NCBI GenBank assembly: GCA_030760725.1
Contig: JASWHV010000012.1
Coordinates: forward strand, 36,611,652-36,675,651
Source of the DNA: Neostapfia colusana
Taxonomy: Eukaryota > Streptophyta > Magnoliopsida > Poales > Poaceae
DNA: 64,000 nucleotides
Reading direction: 5' to 3'
Below are positions 1-12,961 of the stretch, piece after piece. The translations under genes and the position numbers were made by a program. The first letter of the stretch is position 1; each line of letters opens with the position of its first letter. The notes under the pieces are model-generated. The model worked only from the letters and a program-made list of their open reading frames with translations. It did not search any database and was not told where the DNA came from.

Positions 1-3000
1 AAACATTTAATTTCTCCATTGTCTATCCGTCTCCGGAGATGTGCCATGCCTTTATCCGTTTTCTGAGCTGCAATGATGTCCTCCCTAATAGTAGGGATGA
101 GGGCAAGGTTGTACAGCGATCCATAAGGAACCAAGTATAAACTTGGCTCTTCCTCCTCCACCGGTGTAATGGTGAGGTGATGGACATGCGATTTCCGACT
201 CAGCGCGTCGGCAACCACATTCGCCTTGCCGGGGTGGTAATGGATCTCAATCTCATAATCTTTGATCAGTTCTAACCACCTCCTCTGCCTCATGTTCAGC
301 TCCTTCTGGGTGAAAATGTATTTCAAGCTCTTGTGGTCGGTGTAGAGATGCACCAAGTTCCCCAGGAGATAGTGCCTCCACATTTTCAGCGCCAACACCA
401 CGGCAGCAAGTTCAAGATCGTGAGTCGGGTAGTGCTGCTCATGGTTCCGAAGTTGGCGTGAGCCATAAGCGACCACACGTCCTTCCTGCATCAACACGCA
501 GCCAAGCCCAATACCGGACGCGTCACAATACACGTCGAAGGGCTTTGTTGTATCTGGCTGAGCTAACACCGGGGCTGTTGTGAGATGCTTCACCAATGTT
601 CGGAACGCTCCTTCACACGCGGTGTTCCAAACATATTTTGTCCCTTTCTTCAGCAACTCTGTCATCGGCTTAGCGAGCTTGGAGAAGCTCGGAATGAACC
701 TTCGGTAGTATCCCGCTAACCCGAGGAAGCTTCTGACTTCATGGACTGAAGTGGGAGCTTTCCATTTCAACACTTGCTCGATTTTACTTGGGTCAACCGC
801 AATGCCTTCAGCTGAGATGATATGTCCCAAGAATGGCACTTGGCTGATCCAAAATTCGCATTTGCTGAACTTGGCGTAGAGCTTGTGGTCTCGCAATCGT
901 TGAAGAACGATCCGCAAGTGTTCGGCATGTTCAGCTTCGGTCTTGGAGTAAACCAAGATGTCGTCGATGAACACTACCACGAACTTGTCCAGCTCCGGCA
1001 TGAACACCGAGTTCATGAGATACATGAAATGGGCTGGAGCATTTGTGAGACCAAAGGACATGACGAGATATTCGCATAAGCCGTATCTCGTCGAGAACGC
1101 TGTCTTCGGGATATCCTCCGCCCGGATCTTGATCTGGTGATATCCAGAGCGAAGGTCCATCTTTGAGAACACACTTCCCCCACAAGTTGATCAAACAAGA
1201 TGTCAATACGGGGCAGTGGGTACTTATTCTTGATGGTGACGGCGTTGAGCGGCCGGTAATCCACACACAGCCTCAGGGTCTCATCCTTCTTCTTCACGAA
1301 TAGCGCCGAGCATCCCCAAGGCGATGAACTCGGCCTAATGAAACCCTTGCTCAACAGATCATTGAGCTGTTCTTTCAGTTCAGCCAGCTCATTCGGAGCC
1401 ATCTTGTATGGTCTCCGGGATATGGGCGTAGTCCCGGGTGCGAGCTCAATCTTGAACTCGACATCCCGCTCAGGTGGCATGCCCGGAAGATCATCCGGGA
1501 ACACATCAGGATACTCCCGGACTACGGGGATGTCTTCTAACTTGAGAACTTCAGCATTATTAATTGCTAAAACTTCCCGGACTGGCGTGTCTAATACCAT
1601 GGAATGCGGACGGTGGAATGGAGAATTTAAGTGAACCGTCCGTGTCCGAGTCTCTAGGACAGCGCCATGGTATTGCAGCCATGACATCCCTAAGATTGCA
1701 TCAATCTTTTGTCCCATAAGGATTATAAAGGTGGTGGGATATAGTTTCCCACCTAAGCACAGAGGTGCCTTTGGAATCATCATATTAGCTGAAATCTTCC
1801 CTCCCGGTGAGCATATCATATAAGTGCAGTCGGTTGGGAAGACTTGCAATTGATGTTTAGCCACATAGGATGCACTTATAAAGCTGTGGGTTGCACCAGA
1901 ATCAAATAATATGACGATGTCTTGATAGTTGAGAGTAAACGTACCCGCCAGCACGTTGTCTCCCTCTGGGGCGTCCTCATTGTCGAGGTTGCGGACGCCT
2001 CCAGTCCGCTGACCAACCTTCTTCACCGGAGGTCGGCCTCGAGCACCGCCCTGGAACTGGGCTTGCCCGCTGCTCTGCTGCCCCTGGGGACAGTCCTTCG
2101 CAAAGTGGCCCGCCTGGCCACACGTGAAGCAGGTGAAACGGGGCGGTCCCCCGCTGATCGGTGGACGGAAACCTGGGGCGCGTTGTGGCGGTGGAAACGC
2201 CCGGGGTACCGTCTGCTGCTGCTTCTGTCTTGGTGGTGGCACCGGCGGACGGAATGGAGGTGCCTGAAAGGGACGTCCCCCGAACCGTTGCGGTCGCGCC
2301 GGTGGTTGCCACTGCTGCCCGGATGGTGTCCGATACACCATACGGTACTTCTGGGGAGCGCCACTCCCACCGCTGCTAGGTGGAGCGCTACGCTTCCTCT
2401 GCTCAGCTGCTAACTCCCGCTGAGCGTCCTCTTGCCTGATGGCGGCATTGACTAGATCGTTGAATGTGCCGCGGTTCCATTGTACGAGGTGGGTCTTCAT
2501 TTCGGGATGTAACCCCCGATAGAAGTGCTCCCTCTTCTTCTCCTCCGTGGAGATGTAGTCTGACGCATACTGCGCCAGATGGTTGAAGGCACGGGAGTAG
2601 TCGTGGGCACTCCTCCCGCCCTGCTTCAGTTCCAAAAATTCTTGGAACTTTCTCTTCATTATTCCGGGAGGAATGTGATAGGCGCGGAACGCCTCCCGGA
2701 ACTCTTGCCATTCCACGACATGGCCAGCCGGACGTGAGGCGACATAATTCGTCCACCACGCACCAGCGGCACCGTGGAGCTGCTGTGCTGCGAACAGCGT
2801 CTTCTGCCGCTCCGTACACTGGAGCAGCCCGAACTTGGACTCGATAGTCCGCAGCCAGTTGTCCGCCTCCAGTGGTTCTTCAGCTTCGGTGAACACTGGA
2901 GGGTGCGTACTCATGAAATCCGAGTACGACACTTCGCGGGGCTCACGAGGCCCTCGCTCTTGACGTCCTCCCGCCTGGGACGTATTCTGCACGATCGTGC

Positions 3001-3181
3001 GGAGCAGGTCGGTCTGCTCCTCACGACCTCCCACCAATGCTGCTATCACATCCGCTAGAGTAAGCGGAGGCGGCGGTGGTGGCTGCTGCTGCGGGGTGCT
3101 GTCGTAGGCCGGTGGCTGGGAGTCATCGCCCCCACCTTGGCTAGAGCCACCAACCTCGTGCGTGGTCCTAGTACGAACCAT
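1..3181 (-). pseudogene. Element A gag-pol polyprotein, frameshifted, cut by window edge
   Basis: Gag-pol of a Ty3/gypsy chromovirus. The start chosen is the ATG at 3181 (MVRTRTTHEVGG), conserved in C and E and directly preceded by a TTGCAG acceptor-like site. An in-frame ATG at 3388 exists but lies in the putative intron. In order: Gag with a proline/glutamine-rich linker, a CX2CX4HX4C zinc knuckle (CFTCGQAGHFAKDC), an aspartic protease DSGATHSF motif, and the start of reverse transcriptase. A one-base loss in the G-run near 1176-1180, relative to C and E, shifts the frame within the RT motif QLVG-SKMDL. Homology then continues in the next frame through FIDD (about 956-975) and RNase H, and leaves the window just before integrase. 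No stop was noticed in that second frame. Likely non-functional because of the frameshift. Confidence 0.9.
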
Positions 3182-4814
3182 CTGCAACCATACGACATTA
3201 ACCATCAGTCCCGCAACATTTTGCATGCAGTCCAATAGAACTGGGCGGAAAAACATTATGACAACAAAACATGCGAAATATCTCGTAAGCAGATAATTTA
3301 ATAACTTTGCACAAGCTACACCATTACCAGACCAAACACAAGTTAGTTTAATCCAACTTGATGAACCCCTTCTTTGGAAGCTCACCATAACTGGGTTTGG
3401 TCTCTACGAGACATTTTTATCGCCCTTAGGGTACAACACCCTCTCCAATGAGTTCAACTGTCATTCTTCCGTCAGAATGACCAGTTTCTACCTATTCCAA
3501 GTTTTGATCCGGTTATGGGCATTTTCATGACTCAAGTTGAATACCAAAGTTAAAGTTAACTTTAGTATCTTTCCAACGAGTACTCATTTGCCCCCAGATC
3601 AGCTTTGATTAAAAAGTTATGCTAATTCAAAGTTAGCAGAATTTCTGGAAGAATTTTAACAGCACCTCCCTTGGAAGTGGCTGTTTCCAATCCTGATTTC
3701 CACTAAATTCTGTACTGAAACTTCAGAAACTTTGAATTGCAAAGATGTAAAACATCTTCTACTCTTTCTAAGGATGGATTATATGACAATTTTAGATTTT
3801 TCTACTGGGAGTTATATTCGAAAAACAGATCAGTTCAGAGGATGTTTTACTCTGCCCTAGTTCTGGACAGTTTACATTTCTCTGGGCTTTAAGCCATCTT
3901 CAGGTGAGTTTCAGCTCTGGAAGTCTACAACAAAGTTGTAGAGGACTTGAATACCTTTCCAGAACTATATAGCACACCTTCCTGGGCTAAAAGACCTGTG
4001 AGTTATGCCCTGTTGAGGATCAGCAAACGTGCTGCCCAAAACAGAGCACTCTGCTTTTCATACTTTTGGAACTACACTCATCACCATCCCATTCTTATAC
4101 CCAACCAGGGTCCTAACTGTTGAACCTATAGATTTTTAATTCTTCGTTATCATTATACTCATGCATATGCCTACAATATCTCGGTACTACGTTCCTCACA
4201 AAAGAAAATCCTAACCGGATCATGCCGGTATATACGTCTCAAGTGTGGCACTAAACGGTCTCTCGCACACGTTTTCTACACGGATACATACGTGGTTAGT
4301 ACCTGCAGAAGACCACACAATGATGGTGCAGTCAAAGTTTGTTCATTTCAGGCAGTTCCATATCTAAAAGTAAATACAAACGTCCGTATCATTGTCATAC
4401 GGCCGTCCTTGAGTTAGGTCACGTCTCAAGGTACGTGATCGTGTTTCAACACCACACGACGGGGAACCCGAGTATGTCATGAACGGGTCGTCACGGTTGG
4501 GAATGTCATCAACCCAACAGATACCACCTACTGCCCTACAGGGCACGCCGATGGCAAGCGCTGCGTATGTCCTCCTGGGCTATTTCCAGACGAACACACT
4601 CTCGCGTTACAGACCACGCGATGGGGTCTCCGCTTACTTGCCTAATGCACGCTAGGGATCAGCGTTTCATATGAACTCAGGGACATGAAGAGTCCAAGAG
4701 GTTCATATTGACATCTCACACCAAGCTGTGAGATCAATCCCTGAACCACGTTCCTCGTCAGGGAGAGCTAACCGAAATTGAACCGCTTTCGGTGGCGTTC
4801 CTTACCATACTTAC
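3182..4814 (-). other. Putative leader intron of element A
   Basis: Non-coding leader between the primer-binding site and gag. On the minus strand it begins with a consensus donor, CTG|GTAAGTATGG at 4814, and ends with TTGCAG immediately before the gag ATG. The same two sites occur in E and C. Contains no credible ORF; the open stretch just upstream of the ATG is T-rich intron tail. Splicing is inferred, not shown. Confidence 0.5.
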
Positions 4815-4992
4815 CAGAGCGTAGGTGCGTCGTTACATAATTGAAATTCAGAATTATAACACATAAGTTAGTCTTTGCCACTTTAAGTAACTATGCTAAT
4901 ATAGTCCTTACTTGGGCAACTACCGAATCCTCACCGTATACCTAAGTTTTTCCCATAATGCAGTCCTTTAGTACTGTGCTATCCCCACTGCA

Positions 4993-5004
4993 GCTCTGAT
5001 ACCA
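4993..5004 (-). other. Primer-binding site of element A
   Basis: TGGTATCAGAGC on the minus strand, complementary to the 3' end of plant initiator tRNA-Met. It starts 3 nt (GCC) after the LTR end at 5008, the usual spacing in this group. Confidence 0.9.
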
Positions 5005-5007
5005 GGC

Positions 5008-8000
5008 TGTGGCGGACCGGAATCCGCTCATCCAGGATCGCAGAGGGTGGTGCCGCGCGATGCGACACCCGACAGCACACGTCATAAGAACACAATATAT
5101 TACATGGGAAAAACAGCTGAAACTGTACAAACAAGTACAAACTTCAGTTACAATTATTGTTCTATTACACAGCGGAAGACTACACTACACAACTCACGCC
5201 CGGCTATCTAGCAAAAGTCGGTTGCCCAGCCCTAGGGCAACCCACACTAGCTGCACGTCTCAGCTCAGCGCGGCGTGTACGGCTCCCACTCAGCCGTGGT
5301 CCCCGACGGAGGGTAACCCTCGCCGGTGGACTCGTACTCCGAGTCCGTGGGTGGCTCCTCACCTGAAAAACACTTAAGCAGCAACCGTGAGCACAAAGGC
5401 TCAGCAAGGCTTAACCGACTCACCTAAGCATGAAACTCTACATGAGGTATACCAAGACATAGGTTAGTAACATTTCAGCCAAAACGACACGCCTACAAGT
5501 TCATCCTTAGTTCATCTTTTAGCAACAAGTTAACAGTTCATGAAATCTGAAATTTAGTAAGCAGTATTTGGTGGCACACATGTAGCAATACAATTATATC
5601 AATCAGCATCATTGAATCAACATATTTCATCCATTAGTCTACGTTACGACGCAGTGAACAAGCAGTACTCGTCACCGCGAGGGACGGCGAATCGACTCGA
5701 TATACACCTGCAGGGAAAACCCAAAGAGCACGTCACGTACGCCCACCCGTGGAGCTGCACAGCACGCTCACTCGATGTCGTACGGGACAACCTTTCACCC
5801 AACAGCCCAAACGTCGAACCGGTCGCACCGAAACGAGCAGGAGGTTCCCCACACGGAGCATCTCTCTATGCCCGTTGGCAGATTTCCACCTTGCTGCCCT
5901 CAACCTACACCTATAAATCGGTGTGCTATGCCTCGACGCCCGGAGGTTTAGGCTACATCGGTTTATCGGGGCCCATATATCCGATATGCCTTCGGTACGT
6001 TCAATACTTGTTCAGCAGGGCCGCACACGGATCGGTCCTCAATCGACACGGGCAGGGCTGCGCACACAAGACTCTCTCTTGCTGCGCCCTAGCCCCTGCC
6101 TAGTCTCATTTTCATTACTAAAGTGATCTCACGTCACTCAACCGAACCCGTGTGTCCCAAGCCTATCTCGCGAGTAGATTCCAACTACTCGACTTGTACC
6201 AAAGTCCTATGACTCATTAAGCATAGCCTGTCTACTCGAGGTCCTTGACACTACCCTCACTCTTTTAGGAACCTTTGGTTATGCAAGTGGGGTTTCATTC
6301 ATTCTATACCTAATGCACATATATACTTCATATGACACATGTGAACAAAGTAAAACTTTTAAAAAGGGTTAATGCAAACCGGGGCTTGCCTTGTTGCTGC
6401 TGGTCGGTAGTTAGTTCCTCGTCCGGAAGAAGGAAGTCAGCACTTCCGGAGTCTCTTCTTCAACGGCTACACGTTAATGAAATACTACATGTTAATTTAG
6501 ATGCAAATGTGAGTTTTAGAGTAAAACTTCTACTATTGGTTCTAATAACCAGCCTCTAACACCTGGAACTTTGTTTAAGAATTTAAATATGAACTGGTGT
6601 TGGTGGTTTGGCTTGAACTTAATCACATGGTTAAATGCTAAGTGATTTTCCCCCTTTTCCATCTTAATACCTTAAGTGGGTAAACAGGACAGGGGTGATC
6701 TAGAGCTCCAATGGAGCTGAGAATTTTTGTGTGAGTTCCTTGTCACAAGAAAACCCTCTGGACCAAACCTTAGCACTTTTCATGGAGTGGTTTGCTCAGA
6801 ATAATTTCCTTAGCAAATAAGCAAGGAAGAACTTATTCTGAGATAATACCCCTGTTCATACCCAACTTAGTGAACTATAATTTCAATTATAGCTCCTAGA
6901 GTTTGCATGAATTTTCCTAGCATTTTTGGAGACAAGGTTTGCCCAGAATTGAATTTCCAAGTTTTGGAAATTCTCTGGAAATGTTTCTGTATTCAAATGA
7001 ACACAGCACTTTTCAATTTGAATTGCTCTGACCAAATCAACTCCAAATGGTCTGAAACTTTTACAGGGGTTTACTAATGTCCTAAAGAACATCCTGGCAA
7101 AATTTGGGGATTTTTGGATGAACCAAACTCCCTCTAAAATTCTTTTGCTAAAAAGCTTTAAATAATTTTCCAGAATTAATTAATGGGTTTCATACAAATT
7201 GGGTTGTATATTTGAACAGATCTAGGCAAGATGAGTCCAACCCCATTTGAATCACTAAATTTGGAGCTTCCTAGCAAAAGTTATGGAGCTCTAAAGTTTG
7301 AGGAATTTCTGGAATTTGAATTAATCGGGAAAAGTTTAAATTTCTGACAGCGGGCCCGGCTCCCACGTGTCATCACCTCGGCTGCGCCACACGGGGCCAC
7401 AGGATTGTTTTCCGCGCGTTCACAGCCGATCCGGTGCAACAGAAAATCCTCATCCTGTGCCACGAGGGACTGACAAGCGGGCCCGGCCGGCTCGTCTTCT
7501 TCCTCGCGCCCGCCCCTTTTCCCGCGCCGCCCCCTCGCCGGCACACTTCCGAAGCTCGCCGGACTCGGTCTCCCGACCGCCTCCCGGCCGGAAACTCGCC
7601 GCCTGGGCCTACTTTCGCGCGCTGAACACGCTGGTACCGCCTGCTCCGGCCGGCGATGGCCCTAACCTAGCCGGCGACGGTGCTGCGGCTCGGCAACCCT
7701 TCGGTCACGTTGCCCGGACAGTTTAGCCCGCCAAAACATCGGTGGATCGGCGCTATAGCACCAGTGGTTGCTAGGGAAGCTCGTCATGGTGGTGAGACTG
7801 CCCGGAGAGGGCTCTATCCTAGGTCGCATCGTGAGCCCGACCTTTCCCGCCATAATTGCGGCTGGAAAACCGGGAAATACGCCGGCTACAGCTAAAATTA
7901 CGCTAGGGTTGCGAAGCAAACTTGGGCGCCGTCAGGTCTAGCTCCTGTGTGCACAGTTTAGTGAACTGATGCCGAGAAGGGAGTGGGAATTCGGAGGTCT

Positions 8001-8844
8001 CATACCGGAACGTTGTTCTGTGGTCGCCGACGGAGTTTCTCCAAATTCTTGCTCAGCGGTTCTCGGTTGGTCCTGTGGTTTGGGTGGGAGCAGCGGTGCT
8101 CACCGGCGCGTCCGAGACTGTCCTTGCTCAGCCGTGAAAGGCCCTCTGTTGGGCTATCACCGTGAGCCGAGTGGTGGCGGTTTCTCGGGTGTTGCTCGGA
8201 AACGTGGAGCTAAGGCTGGGGAAGGGCCGAACTCGACTGCTCTCGTGCCGAGGAGGTAGAGGACGAGCAGCTGGTGCAGTTTTGTGGCGAGGAGAGGCGC
8301 TGCTCGCGGTGAATTTCCGGGTTTCGATCAAACGAAGTCGGCGGCGTGCGCTCGGTCGTTTCTTGGGCAACAGAACACGGCGCCTCTGTTCAGCGGTGTA
8401 GGTGCGTGATGATCGGCCGAAGCAGCTGGCCAGCGCGAGGGAGGAAGCAGGAGCTGGCTGCGTCGCCTCACGCGGGGCGTCCGAAGGATCGGCTCGGTGG
8501 CACGCCGGAAGCGTTTGCTTCGGTGAGAAGCCGAACCCGTTCAGCTGAAACCGATTTTTCCCCACTGACATGTGGGTCCCTCTCCCCTCTAATCCCCTTT
8601 CCAATTCTTTTTATTTCTGTTGGCACTCAATTATCTCCAGCTACTCACAATTTAATGTGAGACTTAGTCACCAAGTCTTTGTTTGAATTTGAATTCTCAA
8701 ATTCAAACTTTGTTTGGTTAAATTTGCTTCATATTTAAACTGAAATTCAAATTCAGTTTTGAATACTAGCAAATTTAGCTCTTGACAAGATGAGCTCCAA
8801 TGGGGATGAAAATTGGTGGGTTTACTCAGAAAAATGTGCTGAGT
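5008..8844 (-). repeat. 5' LTR of element A, promoter-distal part
   Basis: Most of the 5' LTR, ending CCACA at 5008. Together with 24287-24635 it forms an LTR of about 4.19 kb split by element B. It aligns along its length with the LTRs of E (41555-45711 and 52250-56414), read on the opposite strand. The GC-rich block around 7340-8560 is the U3/R region, and 5008-6550 holds the conserved leader motifs near the 3' end. The many small ORFs here are not conserved. I saw no TATA box at the position where element C has one. Confidence 0.88.
8840..8844. repeat. Target-site duplication of B (left copy)
   Basis: TGAGT directly before the LTR of B, identical to 24282-24286 directly after the other LTR. 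Perfect 5-bp duplication, typical of Ty3/gypsy integrase. Confidence 0.95.
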
Positions 8845-8888
8845 TGACACGACCCCACTGGTCCTGTCGAGCCAGGATCACGCTGAGG

Positions 8889-8909
8889 GGGGCTGCGTTG
8901 CACAACACC
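8889..8909 (-). other. U5 hairpin (7-bp stem, 7-nt loop), B 3' LTR
   Basis: On the minus strand GGTGTTG-TGCAACG-CAGCCCC. The substitution at 8891 removes one pair compared with the other LTR of B (20280-20300). Same position as hairpins in D, E, F and G. Confidence 0.6.
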
Positions 8910-8948
8910 GTATAACACACGTCAAAGGTACAAAGCGGAAGCGGAAGC

Positions 8949-8954
8949 TTTATT
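8949..8954 (-). terminator. Candidate poly(A) signal, B 3' LTR
   Basis: AATAAA on the minus strand about 105 nt before the LTR end. D has the same signal at 29114-29119. It would place the RNA 3' end close to the end of the LTR and make the R region very long. Confidence 0.5.
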
Positions 8955-9355
8955 ACATAAACAAGTTTATTAACATGTTTACATCAAAATAAGTTTAGTC
9001 CACACTCGCGGGCGTAGACTAAGCATCAAGTGCACGTTCAGCCCTCGAACGTGTCCTTGCTAGCACACTCGCACACTAACTCTGCGGCGTGCACGACTCC
9101 CACTCGACGGGGTTCCCCTCCTGGGGTTCCGTCTCCTCTTCGGGAGTCCCTTCCTCATAGAACCCTGCAAAAGCTTCAAACACAAGCAGTGAGCACGAAG
9201 GCTCAGCAAGTCTGACCCGTCTCACCTAAACATGAAACTTCTACATGAGGGTGATGGGTTGCATGAGGTAAAAATCATTTGCAAGGACTCGCCTAATTAG
9301 TAGAACCTTACTTTCAAGTTTTAGCAGCAGGTTGTGGAGAACTTTACGCTAAGGC

Positions 9356-9400
9356 ACATGAGAGAGCCGCAATCAAACAAGAAACGCATTTCTCTCATGT
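9356..9400 (-). other. Conserved-loop hairpin, B 3' LTR
   Basis: 10-bp perfect stem (9356-9365 with 9391-9400), on the minus strand ACATGAGAGA paired with TCTCTCATGT. The loop carries GCGTTTCTTGTTTGATTG. Equivalent hairpins in D, F and G have the same loop but different paired stems. Confidence 0.75.
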
Positions 9401-10042
9401 ACTTTGCCCAAAGTTGAAAAGAACTTTAGTTAGCACTAAGCTACAACATATCATTAACAATCAATATCCAACTTTCAATCAGCAACATTTTAACATGTAA
9501 CTAGCCTGTTCTTTCTACGTCACGGTACAGTGAACAAGTGGTACTCACTGACCGCGAGGGACGGCGATTATAATCGATTTACACCTGCAGGGTTACCCGA
9601 ACAACCCGTCACGTACGCCCGTACTCGATGTTGCCTACAACAACCATCACGGACGCCGTACGCGACTACCTTTCACCCGTTAGCCAAATATTGAACCGGT
9701 CCCATCGTCCCGAGCAAGAGGTCCCTGCACGCGCATCTCTGTGCCGCCAGCTGATTTACACCTCGAGCTCTCAACCTACCCTCTGAACGACGGGCAATGC
9801 CTCAATACCCAGCTACCCGAGTTACATCAGTTTCCCGGTTCCCATATAGCCGGTAGGTCTTCGGTACTGTTCTAGCTTGTTCAACAGGCCCGCACACGGC
9901 TCGGTCCTCAATCGACACAAGCGGAGCTACAGCACACAGGCCCCAAAGTCCTGCTGCCCTTACTCTCCGCTCGGTCTCATTTTCTTGCCATGTGTATCAT
10001 GTGCTATCTCTACCCGAGCAATGTGCCTCTAGCCTATTCTCG

Positions 10043-10062
10043 CGAGTAGTTCCAACTACTCG
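10043..10062 (-). other. Short conserved hairpin, B 3' LTR
   Basis: CGAGTAGTT-GG-AACTACTCG on the minus strand, a perfect 9-bp inverted repeat. Present at the matching place in the LTRs of all families in the window (F with a G-U variant). Confidence 0.6.
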
Positions 10063-12128
10063 ACTTGTACCGAATCCTACTCTATCCTAGCAATGCAGTG
10101 GCTAACGGGGTTTGCAATCCTAAACCCCAACCCATGGTTTTCTTGGCTATGCAGTGGGGTTTCCAAACAAGACTCTGATGCACAACATAAAGAAAACAAG
10201 TATGTGCTCAAAACAATAAAAATTTATAAAATGGTTAATGCAAACCGGGGCTTGCCTTGCTGCTCTTGGTCGTAGGCTAGCTGTTCCTCCGGAGTAACGA
10301 AGTCTAGGACTTCGGGTTCCTCCTCGACCTTAGCGACTACATGATAAGAACAATGTATGTATTAATTAAATGCTTTTGTATTAACTTTGAAGTTGTGAAG
10401 TCTATAACCTTTACTAGATAGACCTAATGACTGTGAAACTTTTACTGTGGCTTGGTTACAACCTAAACAGAGACTTGGTCAAGTTTTAGTTGCAGCAAAG
10501 CTCATTTGAGCCCTCCACAAATAATTATGTCCTTGACCTTAATTAAAGGCTTTTAGGGTGTTCTAGGTATTTTCATGAAACAAACTATGACTTTCTGAAA
10601 ACTAGATTTTCAGAGGGTTCTAATGGAATTGGTCTCACTTAATTTGGAAGTCTCTAACTAAAGATATGAGCTAAACAATTTCAGAGAAAATTCTGAAAAT
10701 GTTTCTGAACATTTTCTATTTTCTCTGGAACAGTTTTACTAATCACACCATTAGGTGGACTAAATGAGCTCAAATGGATCTGAAATTTTTATGGTAGTTC
10801 AAGGATATTTTGGTGAACATCTCAGCAAAATTTCAGGATTTTCCTCCAAATGATTCTCCAGTTAAAATTCCTAACAGTTTAAACTTTAAGGAATTAATTC
10901 TGGAGAATTAAGGAATCTCATGAAGTGACACTTGATTTTCTGGAAAGTACTCAAAGAGCTGAATCCAGCAAAATTTGGTTCACTCAATTTGGAGCTTTCT
11001 AGCCAAAGTTATAAGGATTTGAAGTTTGAAGGAAATCTGAAAATCGGGGAAAAGTTTAAACTCGCGCGTGGGCCCAGGAGACACGCGTCGCACGCCGAAG
11101 CGACAGCACACCGCGGCCCACAAGGCTTTTGCGCGCCAGCACACCCGATCCCGGCCGCAGCCGGATCCCGATTCAAAATATCGGCCGCTGACAGCTGGGG
11201 TCCACCCCCTTCTTCAACCTCGCGACACCCGCGCTCCGCCGCCGAGGGACCTCGCCGGAGAGCTCGCCGCCGGCTGCTGTACAGCTTCAAACTTCTTGAT
11301 TCTGGCCGCCCCTGCCTACTTTTACTTGGGGAACATGATCCGAGGGTCAGCTGCTCATGACAACGGCCGGAGCATGGTCGGCGACGAGCCGCCATATCGG
11401 AACGACTTCGGCCATGTCGGCTGATGCTCCTAGTGCCTCAGCTACTTGGGAAACCGGTCGGGGAGCATCAGTGGACCTCAGAGAAGGTCGACATGAACTC
11501 GGGGCAGCTCGGGGAAGGCCCGAAATAGGTCCTCACCGTGCGCCCGATACCCCCCCGTGCGTTCCGCCATTAGTAGACCTTGAATTACGCCGGGCACAGA
11601 AGTTCTCCGGCCCAGAGTTGTGAAGGCAACTTGTGCGTCACCGTGTCTAGTTCGTGTGGGAGTGGCCTGAGGCCCTCTAATCCTTTCTAGAGCACGAATT
11701 AAACAGAATCGTACCCGAGGGTCGTTCTGCACACAGAAAGGGGAAAAGTGGAAATTCGCCGCCGGTGAGCAACCACTCGAGCTGTGGCTCGGGGATGAGC
11801 AGCACCGATCACTTGCGCGTCCAAGGGTGCCTTGGCTCGGGCGTGACAACGCCCAGGTTGGGCTGTCCACGAGAGCCCGAGGTGCGGCGGTTTCCAGTTC
11901 CGAGTTTGATCTTTCGGCACAGCCGATATCACTCGGTTTCAATCGATTTCTATCAATGGGAAGGATGGAGGATGGTTGCTAGTACCTTGCTGGGACCTTG
12001 GAATGGAAAGAGGGAGCTGCGATCGGCTTGATCAAGCAGGAACTCGAGCGGCGGCGATGGCAGTGGGAAAAGCAGTCGCGCACGTCGGTAGCTCGGGGAA
12101 ATGGTGACTGAGGCACGCCGGGGAGGGA

Positions 12129-12135
12129 ATAAATA
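12129..12135 (-). promoter_or_regulatory. TATA-like site in B 3' LTR
   Basis: Minus strand GAGCTATTTATTCCC, about 756 nt into the LTR. Element C has a clear TATAAA at an equivalent depth (787 nt), which supports this as the core promoter. The second copy is at 23519-23525, in the 5' LTR. Confidence 0.4.
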
Positions 12136-12891
12136 GCTCGGCCGGCTGGCCTCCGGCTTGGGGCACGCAGCAGGAGCTGGCGCCGGCCGGCCCCTTCGGT
12201 GGCGCGCGCGCACAACAGCCGGGAACCGACTGAACTGTGGTTCAGTCGGTTTGCTTTGAGGCTGAGGCTGACATGTGGGTCCCACTCCTCTTTTAACCTC
12301 TGAAATTTATTCCTAACAGCTGTGGTAAACAGTGAACCCTATTCTACCCTTGGCAACTCAAATTATTCACCCAAGAGCCATTTGAATTGATCAAAGTTCA
12401 AATGAGGTTTGGTTTGAATGAATTTCAGCACAAGTGCAGTTTGAAATTCAAATAAAGTTTGAATTTCTCCCCCTTAGCTCATGTCAAGATCAACTCCAAA
12501 TGGAGTGAAAATTGGTGTGTGAGCTCACAAAAATGTGCTGAGCAAGAATATGCCTTCCACTTTTAAATTCAGTGGGTGAAAACAGTTTGAATTTGAATAT
12601 GTTTTCAAACTGCCCCTTTCCTATCTACACCCAAGATGACCTCAAAAATGTTTTGAATTTGGGTGAAACTTGGCATGGACATCCTTGGCAAAGTGTAGGA
12701 GTTTTCATATGTCCAGCCCATCTATATCACATGTGGGAAGTACCACTTTTGCAATGTGTGAGTTTGTTCCCTAATGAGCATGTTGATAATTGTTACTTGC
12801 TCTTTATTTGTGTTCATCATTTTTCCTCAAATGAGGTGTGTGGTGTGGGGATGAACACTGCAAATGGGTGTCAAAAACTGAGGCCCTTACA

Positions 12892-12908
12892 TTCCTCCCC
12901 CCTTAAAA
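12892..12908 (-). other. Polypurine tract of element B
   Basis: Minus strand TTTTAAGGGGGGAGGAA, ending directly at the 3' LTR start. Serves as plus-strand DNA primer in this class of element. Confidence 0.9.
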
Positions 12909-12961
12909 GAATCTCGTCCCGAGATTATAAGGTGAAAATGAGAGAGAGGACGGTGGAAAAA

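Larger units (their letters stand above)
8845..12891 (-). repeat. 3' LTR of element B
   Basis: 4047-bp LTR, 3' in the element's direction. In + coordinates it begins TGACACG and ends CTTACA. Contains a TATA-like site, a poly(A) signal and three hairpins described separately. The ORFs it contains recur in the other LTR simply because the LTRs are copies; none resembles a known protein. Confidence 0.97.

Noticed and set aside
3182..3388. N-terminal hydrophobic extension of Gag from an upstream in-frame ATG (also 47480-47701 in E)
   Set aside because: It lies in the T-rich tail of the putative intron, and the frame upstream is not kept in C. The hydrophobic look follows from T-rich codons.
11009..12285. 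GC-rich ORFs in the LTRs of B (also 22399-23675), and similar ones in A, C, E and G LTRs, as host genes
   Set aside because: They overlap on both strands, recur only because LTRs are copies, are not conserved between families, and show no protein motifs.
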